NCBI GenBank assembly: GCA_002336085.1
Contig: DDEH01000118.1
Span: 1-5,409 of the forward strand
Length of the DNA stretch: 5,409 nucleotides
Reading direction: 5' to 3'
Origin: Flavobacteriales bacterium UBA1959
Lineage (GTDB): Bacteria; Bacteroidota; Bacteroidia; Flavobacteriales_D; Sanyastnellaceae
Shown here: positions 1-5,409 of the stretch, one piece after another
Layout: each line of letters opens with the position of its first letter
Numbering within the stretch: position 1 is the first letter of the stretch
Made by a program: the position numbers and the translations under genes
The notes under the pieces: generated by a model
What the model was told of the DNA's origin: nothing
Seen by the model: the letters and a program-made list of their open reading frames with translations, nothing else
The model's database searches: none

Positions 1-1733
1 ACCTCTGCCTTCATGTCCTTTGGCGTGAGTAATAGCGAAATCTCGTCACTGATTTCTTCGGCTGTAAAGGGGCTGTAAATTGCCTTGACGCGATTAATAA
101 CCTCTTCTTTTGGCAGCTCTAATTCTTTCTTGCATGCCGTGTATGTTTCGTCGATGATGTGAGTCAAGCCTCGCTTTTTAAGCAAACTGATTGCAGCTTG
201 AAACGCGATAAAATCGCCCATTTTTGCCATGTCAATTCCGTAGCAGTCAGGGTAGCGAATTTGTGGCGCACTTGAAGCGACTACGATGCGCTTGGGCTCG
301 AGTCGATCCAAAATGCGAAGGATGGACTTTTTCAGGGTCGTTCCCCGTACGATGCTATCGTCGATGACGACGAGGTTATCAGTGCCTTTTCTGACTGTGC
401 CGTATGCGATATCGTATACGTGAGCCACCAAATCATCTCGTCCCGTGTCCTCAGTGATGAAGGTGCGGAGTTTTGCGTCCTTGATGGCGATTTTTTCCAT
501 GCGAGCCCGCTCATCGAGGATTGCCTTCACTTCTTCAGGATCAGGATTTGCACCTAAACCAATGATTCGAGCAATTTTCGCCTGATTCAGATAATCTTCT
601 AATCCTTTGATCAACCCATAGAAACAAACCTCTGCTGTGTTTGGGATGAAGCTTGTTACTGTATTGTCCAGGTCGTGCTCTACCGCTTCAATGATTTGAG
701 GAACCATGTTTCGGCCCAACTCCTTTCTCTCGTTGTAAATGTCCTTGTCATTGCCTCGGCTGAAGTAAATGCGCTCAAAGCTGCAGGCCGCTCGTTTGCC
801 AGGCTCTTTCACTTTGGGCATGCTTACGCTACCATCGCGCTTGATAATAAGCGCATGACCGGGGTCAATTTCACTGACCTTCTCTGCTGAAATATTAAAT
901 GCTGTTTGGATCACTGGCCGCTCACTAGCGACAACGACTACCTCATCGTCTTCAAACCAAAAGGCGGGACGTATTCCATTCGGGTCTCGCATCACAAATG
1001 CATCGCCATGCCCCACTAATCCGCACATTACATAGCCTCCGTCCAAAGAGTTAGCGGTATGCCGCAAGATGGTTGGAATGTCAAGTTGCTGGGCAATGTG
1101 TTCTGAAATTTCCGTGTTTTCGAGCCCTTTGTTGTTCAAAGAATCGAATAACCGTTGATTTTCAACGTCTAAAAAATGGCCAATACGCTCTAAAATGGTA
1201 ACAGTATCCGCTTGTTCTTTTGGGTGTTGGCCTAGCCGAACTAACTTATCGAAAAGCTCGTCGGTATTGGTCATATTGAAATTTCCAGCCACAACGAGGT
1301 TTCGCGTTCGCCAATTGTTTTGACGTAAAAACGGGTGGCAATTTTCCACCTCATTCTTTCCGTACGTCCCGTACCTCAGATGCGCTAGGAAAAGTTCACC
1401 GGTAAACGCCTTTTCACGCTGCAAAAAATCACCATCGGCCAACTGTTCTTTATTCAAGCCTTCGAAACGTGGCATGATGCGGCTGAATACATCTTGTATT
1501 GGGCGCGAGTCGACCGATCGAATGCGTGAGATGTAGCGCTTTCCCGGAGGGACATCGATTTTTATATTGGCCAATCCCGCACCGTCTTGGCCACGGTTGT
1601 GCTGCTTCTCCATGAGCAAGTACATTTTGTTGAGGCCGTAAAAGGCCGTACCGTACTTATCGATGTAATGCTGCAGCGGCTTTTTGAGCCGAAGCATCGC
1701 AATGCCGCATTCATGTTGAAGAAAATCGCTCAT
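1..1733 (-). CDS. purF: Amidophosphoribosyltransferase (PurF family, long Bacteroidota type), C-terminus cut by the window edge
   Basis: This enzyme would transfer the amide nitrogen of glutamine to PRPP to give 5-phosphoribosylamine, the first committed step of purine synthesis in the cytoplasm. Reading the minus strand from the ATG at 1733-1731 gives 577 uninterrupted residues plus a partial codon; the family form I recall is about 630 residues, so roughly 50 are missing. The N-terminus has HECGIA with Cys9 as the expected glutaminase nucleophile after removal of an eight-residue propeptide, which fixes the start. HNRGQDGAG (residues 45-53), LRYGT (119-123) and AGNFNMTN (149-156) belong to the class II glutamine amidotransferase domain. 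SERPVIQTAF (270-279) and CSFERIYFSRG (317-327) lie near the domain junction. VVIDDSIVRGTT (455-466) is the PRPP-binding signature of the phosphoribosyltransferase domain. Compared with classical PurF of about 500 residues, it is longer and carries extra sequence around residues 375-425. The symbol follows the family; the protein could be a second PurF paralogue. Confidence 0.95.
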   Translation of the reverse strand, partial: MSDFLQHECGIAMLRLKKPLQHYIDKYGTAFYGLNKMYLLMEKQHNRGQDGAGLANIKIDVPPGKRYISRIRSVDSRPIQDVFSRIMPRFEGLNKEQLADGDFLQREKAFTGELFLAHLRYGTYGKNEVENCHPFLRQNNWRTRNLVVAGNFNMTNTDELFDKLVRLGQHPKEQADTVTILERIGHFLDVENQRLFDSLNNKGLENTEISEHIAQQLDIPTILRHTANSLDGGYVMCGLVGHGDAFVMRDPNGIRPAFWFEDDEVVVVASERPVIQTAFNISAEKVSEIDPGHALIIKRDGSVSMPKVKEPGKRAACSFERIYFSRGNDKDIYNERKELGRNMVPQIIEAVEHDLDNTVTSFIPNTAEVCFYGLIKGLEDYLNQAKIARIIGLGANPDPEEVKAILDERARMEKIAIKDAKLRTFITEDTGRDDLVAHVYDIAYGTVRKGTDNLVVIDDSIVRGTTLKKSILRILDRLEPKRIVVASSAPQIRYPDCYGIDMAKMGDFIAFQAAISLLKKRGLTHIIDETYTACKKELELPKEEVINRVKAIYSPFTAEEISDEISLLLTPKDMKAE

Positions 1734-1765
1734 GCAAGGTGCAGGTTTGGCTCGTTGGTGCGCTG

Positions 1766-1773
1766 CAAATGTA
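1766..1773 (-). promoter_or_regulatory. Possible Bacteroidota -7 promoter box upstream of purF
   Basis: On the minus strand this reads TACATTTG, a full match to the Bacteroidota -7 consensus TAnnTTTG, and it ends 32 bases before the purF start codon. I see no good -33 TTG at the usual 17-23 base spacing, so it may be a chance match. If real, purF could be transcribed separately from the PLP enzyme gene just upstream. Confidence 0.3.
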
Positions 1774-1803
1774 GTGCCCTCCGCATCACGATAGTGACGG
1801 CAA

Positions 1804-2796
1804 TCAAGAATTTCTATCTCGTTGGAATTGCTCTGATCGATTTCCCTGAATCCCTCCCGTGTGCACGAATAAAACTTTGTTTCCGGGCTTTAATTGATGG
1901 GGTCGATTTTCGGGAGATAATTCTAAAGCACCTTGGAACTTGAGCAATGTTTTTGCGGTGTAAACTCCATCGAGTTCAATTCCAGTTTCGCTTTGAAAGT
2001 TGCCCATTAGGTCTGAAACGGCGGGGGTTATTTTTCCGAATCCTCCCTCATGTGCGTCATTCCATGGTGTAACATTTTCCATGATGTCAGCGGACCATTG
2101 CTCATCAATTAGCACCTCGTTTACACGTTGTTGGACAAGCGTCGCCATGTCCAATCCTTTGAGCGCATTTCCGACAAACAGGTGTGATTTTCCACCCAAA
2201 CCAATGGCCATGCCGGCGGCCGTGGAGCCGCTTCCTGCGCTGACGACTATGGCATCCCAGGGCCGCAAAAGATCTTCCGATGAAATCAAGGTTTGGCACC
2301 CCATAGTTCCGAGGGCGTCTCCGGCTCCTTCGGGGACAATCCAGGGGTTGTTGAATCGATCACGGAGCCAGGCTTTGAAGAAATTAAGGTGTTTTTCTCG
2401 GTATTCTGCCCGTGATACCGGAACCAATTCCATCCCCCACTCCGTACAATCTTGAAGTGTAGGGGTGAGCTTTTTCAATTCATGAGGATCCGCCCTTACT
2501 AGGCCAATTGTGCGAATCCCTAAAGCGTGTCCTGTGGCGGCGGTGGCGTGCAAATGATTGGACCATGCTCCGCCAAACGTGAGCATAGCCGGGTTATGCA
2601 TGCGCATTGCACGTTCAATGTGGTACTGCAATTTCCAGGCTTTGTTTCCAGGCGCAGTACCTGGAATCGCGTCCAGACGTCGGATATGAAAATCGATGCC
2701 AGCGGCATTGGTTACGGACCAATTGACCCGCTCCGTCCGTGGCACGTGCAGCGAAAAACCGGAAGATGGCTCAGGGGTATGGGACAACGGTTTCAT
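1804..2796 (-). CDS. PLP-dependent ACC deaminase / D-cysteine desulfhydrase family protein
   Basis: This is a fold-type II PLP enzyme, 330 residues from the ATG at 2796-2794 to a TGA at 1806-1804. From that start, GNK at 50-52 holds the lysine expected to bind PLP (equivalent to Lys51 of Pseudomonas ACC deaminase). FGGAWSNH (74-81) is the substrate-side loop with the conserved Ser-Asn. PEGAGDALGTMGC (154-166) matches the family's PEGGxxALxxxG segment. SAGSGSTAAG (185-194) is the glycine-rich phosphate-binding loop, and HTGG (312-315) is the conserved C-terminal motif. Family members open the ring of 1-aminocyclopropane-1-carboxylate or desulfurate D-cysteine, and many Bacteroidota homologues are uncharacterised, so I assign no substrate. 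The frame is open back to an ATG at 2928, which would add 44 residues (374 in total). That extension looks unlike the family, and I prefer 2796 because it puts about 50 residues before the lysine, as in relatives. No Shine-Dalgarno is visible. The gene lies 70 bp upstream of purF in the same direction and may share a transcript. Confidence 0.9.
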   Translation of the reverse strand: MKPLSHTPEPSSGFSLHVPRTERVNWSVTNAAGIDFHIRRLDAIPGTAPGNKAWKLQYHIERAMRMHNPAMLTFGGAWSNHLHATAATGHALGIRTIGLVRADPHELKKLTPTLQDCTEWGMELVPVSRAEYREKHLNFFKAWLRDRFNNPWIVPEGAGDALGTMGCQTLISSEDLLRPWDAIVVSAGSGSTAAGMAIGLGGKSHLFVGNALKGLDMATLVQQRVNEVLIDEQWSADIMENVTPWNDAHEGGFGKITPAVSDLMGNFQSETGIELDGVYTAKTLLKFQGALELSPENRPHQLKPGNKVLFVHTGGIQGNRSEQFQRDRNS

Positions 2797-2918
2797 AGGT
2801 GGTAAATTTGCAACATGCGGAGCGATTTGGACCCCGAAGATTTTTATTACAGTCCAGAAGGCTTCATTGTCTTCTCGGAACAATATCACCTCAAGCGTGG
2901 TCATTGTTGTCAGAGCGG

Positions 2919-2948
2919 TTGTAAACATTGCCCATACGGGTATGATTC
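2919..2948 (+). promoter_or_regulatory. Weak promoter candidate for hutU
   Basis: A TTG at 2919-2921 is followed after 19 bases by TATGATTC at 2941-2948, which matches four of the six fixed positions of the -7 box TAnnTTTG. The spacing suits the Bacteroidota sigma factor and would give a leader of about 20 bases before the hutU ATG at 2973. The sequence just before that ATG is A-rich (2957-2970), a common replacement for a Shine-Dalgarno in this phylum. The box match is poor, so this is tentative. Confidence 0.2.
2933..2944. repeat. Short palindrome in the divergent intergenic region, possible operator
   Basis: CATAC at 2933-2937 and GTATG at 2940-2944 form perfect 5-bp arms around GG. The palindrome lies 28 bp before the hutU start and overlaps the weak -7 candidate, where a repressor could act. 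Arms this short can occur by chance, and no second copy was seen in the window. Confidence 0.25.
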
Positions 2949-2972
2949 CCGCACCGGAAAAATTAAAAAACC

Positions 2973-5006
2973 ATGATTACTGCCATGCACCCTGAAGAAT
3001 TAAAGTCTTTTCAACTGGAAATTTCCGGAGGCATTCCGGCGGAGTTGCCAGCACCTTCTCCACGTTCTGAGAACGTGAGTCATGCCCCCGTGAGAAAAGA
3101 TGTTTTAACGCCAGCCGAAAAGGAACTTGCGTTGCGAAACGCGCTGCGTTACTTTCCTTCCCCCACCCACCCTGAGTTGGCTCAAGAGTTTGCTCAAGAG
3201 CTCAAGACTTTCGGCCGGATTTACATGTACCGTTTGCGGCCAAAGCATCCGATCAAAGCTCAGCCCATTGATGCCTACCCTTCGCAGTGCTTGCAGGCCG
3301 CTTCCATTATGTTGATGATCCAAAACAATTTGGATCCTGCCGTCGCTCAGCACCCCGAGGAACTCATTACGTATGGTGGAAACGGCGGGGTTTTTCAAAA
3401 CTGGGCGCAGTATCGCTTGACCATGCAATACCTCAGTCAAATGACAGAGGAACAGACATTGGCGATGTATAGCGGCCATCCTATGGGATTATTTCCTTCA
3501 CACAAGGACGCTCCCCGCGTCGTAGTGACCAATGGTATGGTTATTCCGAACTATTCGAAACCGGACGACTGGGAGCGAATGAACGCAATGGGCGTCTCAC
3601 AATATGGCCAAATGACGGCCGGTTCATACATGTACATCGGTCCGCAAGGCATTGTGCACGGAACCACGATTACGCTATTGAATGCTGTGCGAATGAAGGA
3701 CAAAACAGGATCGGGTCCTGCGGGCAAGCTATTTGTCACGGCGGGATTGGGAGGCATGAGTGGAGCGCAGCCTAAAGCTGGAAATATTGCAGGTGTGGTG
3801 AGCGTCACAGCGGAGGTAAATGCCGACGCGGCATATAAGCGTCATGAGCAAGGCTGGGTTGATCATGTAGTTACCAATGTGAAAGACCTGGTGGAGAAAG
3901 TGAGGGGTTCTGTGGGCGCTAAGGAAGCAGTTTCGTATGCGTATTTGGGCAATGTTGTGGACGTGTGGGAGGCATTTGATGAGGCGAATTTATTCGTTGA
4001 TTTGGGTTCGGATCAAACGTCGCTTCATAATCCATGGGCCGGAGGCTACTATCCTGCCGGCCTCTCTTTCGAGGAGTCCAATGATTTGATGGCCCATGAC
4101 CCGGATGCATTTGCAGAGCATGTGCGGGAGTCTTTGCGCCGGCATGCAGATGCTGTCAATCGGCACACGGCACGCGGAACATATTTCTTTGATTATGGCA
4201 ATGCATTCTTATTGGAAGCTTCTCGATCGGGGGCGGATATTATGAATGCAGACGGTACTGGATTTCGATATCCGAGTTATGTTCAGGACATTATGGGTCC
4301 CATGTGTTTCGATTATGGATTTGGTCCTTTTCGATGGGTATGCGCGAGTGGACAACCATCAGATTTGGCATTGACAGATGACATCGCATGTGAGGTTTTG
4401 GAGGCCTTGAAGAAGGAAGCCCCGGCGGAGATCCAACAACAAATGGACGACAACATTCGATGGATAAAAGGAGCGCAGGCCAATCGTCTTGTAGTCGGTT
4501 CACAAGCGCGAATACTGTATGCGGACGCTTTGGGCCGGATGAAAATTGCCAAGGCATTCAATGAAGCCATTGCCTCGGGTAAACTGGCTGGGCCCGTGGT
4601 TTTGGGCCGTGATCACCATGACGTTTCGGGCACTGACTCGCCGTTTCGTGAAACATCCAACATTTATGATGGATCTGCGTTCACCGCAGACATGGCTGTC
4701 CAGAATTTTGCGGGCGACGCGTTCCGCGGCGCTACATGGATTTCACTCCATAACGGCGGTGGCGTCGGTTGGGGAGAGGTCGTCAACGGGGGTTTTGGGA
4801 TGCTTATAGATGGCAGTGCTGATGCTGAGCGTCGGCTGACTTCCATGCTTCATTGGGATGTAAACAATGGAATCGCACGCCGAAGCTGGGCCCGAAACGA
4901 AGGTGCAGAGTGGGCAATCCAACGAGCGATGGAACAAGAGCCACTTTTGAAAGTCACCTTGCCTGCGCACGCCAAAGACGATGTGATTTCCGATGCCCTC
5001 AAATAA
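2973..5006 (+). CDS. hutU: Urocanate hydratase (urocanase)
   Basis: HutU adds water to urocanate to form 4-imidazolone-5-propionate, the second step of histidine degradation, in the cytoplasm with tightly bound NAD+. The 677-residue reading frame is complete and matches the family throughout. Motifs in order are YGGNGGVFQNW (134-144), GQMTAGS (212-218), the nucleotide-binding GLGGMSGAQPKAG (258-270), SDQTSLHNP (346-354), FGPFRWVCASG (450-460) with Cys457 matching the conserved active-site cysteine (Cys410 in Pseudomonas putida), SGTDSPFRETSNI (552-564) and HNGGGVGWGE (593-602). The length fits the long class of about 670 residues found in Bacteroidota and others, against about 555 in Pseudomonas and Bacillus. 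The ATG at 2973 follows an A-rich stretch; an ATG four codons later (2985) is an equally plausible start. The gene diverges from the PLP enzyme and is followed by a hairpin. No hutH, hutI or hutG is visible, so it appears to be transcribed alone. Confidence 0.98.
   Translation: MITAMHPEELKSFQLEISGGIPAELPAPSPRSENVSHAPVRKDVLTPAEKELALRNALRYFPSPTHPELAQEFAQELKTFGRIYMYRLRPKHPIKAQPIDAYPSQCLQAASIMLMIQNNLDPAVAQHPEELITYGGNGGVFQNWAQYRLTMQYLSQMTEEQTLAMYSGHPMGLFPSHKDAPRVVVTNGMVIPNYSKPDDWERMNAMGVSQYGQMTAGSYMYIGPQGIVHGTTITLLNAVRMKDKTGSGPAGKLFVTAGLGGMSGAQPKAGNIAGVVSVTAEVNADAAYKRHEQGWVDHVVTNVKDLVEKVRGSVGAKEAVSYAYLGNVVDVWEAFDEANLFVDLGSDQTSLHNPWAGGYYPAGLSFEESNDLMAHDPDAFAEHVRESLRRHADAVNRHTARGTYFFDYGNAFLLEASRSGADIMNADGTGFRYPSYVQDIMGPMCFDYGFGPFRWVCASGQPSDLALTDDIACEVLEALKKEAPAEIQQQMDDNIRWIKGAQANRLVVGSQARILYADALGRMKIAKAFNEAIASGKLAGPVVLGRDHHDVSGTDSPFRETSNIYDGSAFTADMAVQNFAGDAFRGATWISLHNGGGVGWGEVVNGGFGMLIDGSADAERRLTSMLHWDVNNGIARRSWARNEGAEWAIQRAMEQEPLLKVTLPAHAKDDVISDALK
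3061..3077. repeat. Perfect 7-bp inverted repeat with 3-base loop inside hutU
   Basis: CACGTTC at 3061-3067 and GAACGTG at 3071-3077 flank TGA. The repeat falls about 90 bases into hutU, within the poorly conserved N-terminal segment (residues 30-35). In mRNA it could fold into a tight hairpin, and in DNA it could be a dimer-binding site. It may equally be a by-product of codon choice. Confidence 0.3.
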
Positions 5007-5014
5007 TAGAGGCT

Positions 5015-5037
5015 TTTGAATCCGGCTTTGATTCAAA
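5015..5037 (+). terminator. Hairpin just after hutU, possible terminator
   Basis: TTTGAATC at 5015-5022 and GATTCAAA at 5030-5037 form a perfect 8-bp stem with a 7-base loop, beginning 9 bases after the hutU stop codon (5004-5006). The position suits a transcript end. The stem is AT-rich and is followed by CAAAGAG rather than a run of T, so it is not a classical intrinsic terminator; it might instead protect the 3' end of the message. Confidence 0.4.
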
Positions 5038-5242
5038 CAAAGAGTAACCAAGCTGGAATGGATCTGATGGGTGCCCTTTTTGATCAAACCAATCGGAAGC
5101 CAGCAAACTTCATTTATGCAATAAACTGGCGCATCATTCCCAATGAGGATTTTTCACAAGACGCCACGCTTCCTAAATAAGAATTGTCTGCATTTGTGGT
5201 TTGTGGTGGTAGATGTTAAAATAATTGACCCAGAGACATCAC

Positions 5243-5271
5243 GGAAACGTTTTAACGATATTTTCGTTTCC
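5243..5271. repeat. 7-bp inverted repeat next to a promoter candidate
   Basis: GGAAACG at 5243-5249 and CGTTTCC at 5265-5271 are perfect arms separated by 15 AT-rich bases. Arm centres lie 22 bases apart, about two helical turns, which would suit a dimeric regulator. The right arm overlaps the possible -33 element of the promoter at 5290. No T-run follows, so a terminator is unlikely. Confidence 0.3.
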
Positions 5272-5297
5272 AGCTTGAAACATTCAGGGTATCTTTG
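5267..5297 (+). promoter_or_regulatory. Candidate Bacteroidota promoter for the gene at the right edge
   Basis: TATCTTTG at 5290-5297 is a full match to the -7 consensus TAnnTTTG. A TTTC at 5267-5270, one mismatch from the -33 TTTG, lies 19 bases upstream, which is normal spacing. Transcription would start around 5302-5304, only a few bases before the ATG at 5306 and about 65 bases before the ATG at 5369. Confidence 0.4.
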
Positions 5298-5305
5298 CCG
5301 CCGCA

Positions 5306-5409
5306 ATGGCAACAGCATCTCCATCAAAAGTATCGGCATTTAGCCCCAATCAGGGAAGAGATCGGGCTATGGAAATGCTCAAGAGATCCATGGATATTTT
5401 TTGTCAATT
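5306..5409 (+). CDS. N-terminal fragment of an open reading frame, possibly an initiating sugar transferase
   Basis: The frame is open from an in-frame stop at 5276-5278 to the window end, giving 34 residues from the ATG at 5306. The segment MLKRSMDIFCQ (residues 24-34) resembles the KRxxDI start of bacterial sugar transferases (Pfam Bac_transf), inner-membrane enzymes that put the first sugar phosphate on undecaprenyl phosphate for exopolysaccharide or O-antigen synthesis. The membrane helix and catalytic part that should follow lie beyond the edge, so the assignment rests on one short motif. The start is uncertain. The ATG at 5306 would give a nearly leaderless message from the promoter at 5290, whereas the ATG at 5369 has a purine-rich GGGAAGAG eight bases before it and would place KRSMDI close to the N-terminus, as in short family members. 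Other genes are possible. Confidence 0.45.
   Translation, partial: MATASPSKVSAFSPNQGRDRAMEMLKRSMDIFCQ

Larger units (their letters stand above)
5007..5305. other. Intergenic region downstream of hutU, no convincing gene
   Basis: These 299 bases hold the hairpin after hutU, a second inverted repeat at 5243-5271 and a promoter-like box at 5290-5297. Small frames on both strands within about 5143-5343 overlap each other, resemble no family I know, and would run through the promoter candidate, so I do not call them. A further weak inverted pattern is TTTAT-GCA-ATAAA at 5113-5125, in AT-rich sequence. No tRNA or structured RNA was recognised. Confidence 0.6.

Noticed and set aside
1587..1943. 118-residue plus-strand frame
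   Set aside because: It lies antisense to purF and the PLP enzyme, both with clear family motifs, and its translation resembles nothing known.
2000..2455. 151-residue plus-strand frame
   Set aside because: It is antisense to the conserved body of the PLP enzyme and rich in Ser, Pro and Arg, as expected of a shadow frame.
3105..3479. 124-residue minus-strand frame
   Set aside because: It is entirely antisense to the best conserved part of hutU.
4743..5087. 114-residue minus-strand frame reaching past the hutU stop
   Set aside because: Most of it is antisense to the conserved hutU C-terminus, and the part beyond hutU crosses the hairpin; no family resemblance.
5099..5130. GCCAG ... CTGGC inverted pair enclosing TTTAT-GCA-ATAAA
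   Set aside because: The outer arms are 5 bp and nine unpaired bases on one side break the stem, so it is little better than chance in AT-rich sequence.
5154..5339. 61-residue minus-strand frame
   Set aside because: It mirrors the plus-strand frame in the same interval and shows no family resemblance or promoter.
5143..5343. 66-residue plus-strand frame
   Set aside because: No recognisable family, composition like non-coding AT-rich DNA, and it overlaps both the promoter candidate and the better frame starting at 5306.
1..5409. CRISPR array, insertion sequence, phage or defence system
   Set aside because: No direct repeats with regular spacers, no transposase or terminal inverted repeats, and all sizeable genes are metabolic enzymes.

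Overview
The window looks like ordinary chromosome from a member of the Bacteroidota. Three signs point there. The partial gene on the left encodes the long (about 630-residue) amidophosphoribosyltransferase type that I know from Flavobacteriia and relatives. The urocanate hydratase belongs to the long (about 670-residue) class. Candidate promoters resemble the Bacteroidota -7 box TAnnTTTG, and start codons mostly follow A-rich stretches rather than Shine-Dalgarno sequences. Base composition is near 50% GC by eye. I see no mobile element, CRISPR array, tRNA or rRNA.

Layout, left to right. Positions 1-1733, minus strand: an amidophosphoribosyltransferase (PurF family), 577 residues visible, with its C-terminus beyond the left edge. 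Positions 1804-2796, minus strand: a PLP enzyme of the ACC deaminase / D-cysteine desulfhydrase family, 70 bp upstream of purF in the same direction. Its frame stays open back to an ATG at 2928, but the 2796 start fits the family better. Positions 2797-2972: a divergent intergenic region with a short palindrome and a weak promoter candidate. Positions 2973-5006, plus strand: complete urocanate hydratase (hutU), followed 9 bp later by an 8-bp hairpin. Positions 5007-5305: about 300 bp without a convincing gene, holding that hairpin, a second inverted repeat and a good TAnnTTTG match. Positions 5306-5409, plus strand: the start of an open reading frame running off the right edge. Its KRSMDIF segment resembles the N-terminus of bacterial sugar transferases that initiate polysaccharide synthesis.

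Functionally the genes are metabolic and only loosely connected. PurF catalyses the first committed step of purine synthesis, the PLP enzyme probably breaks down a small amino acid (substrate uncertain), and HutU performs the second step of histidine degradation. No other hut gene is in the window, so hutU seems to stand apart from a hut operon here. I found no evidence of a new biological system. The items worth checking are the divergent PurF type, the start site of the PLP enzyme, the isolated hutU with its upstream palindrome, and the promoter and start arrangement of the gene at the right edge.
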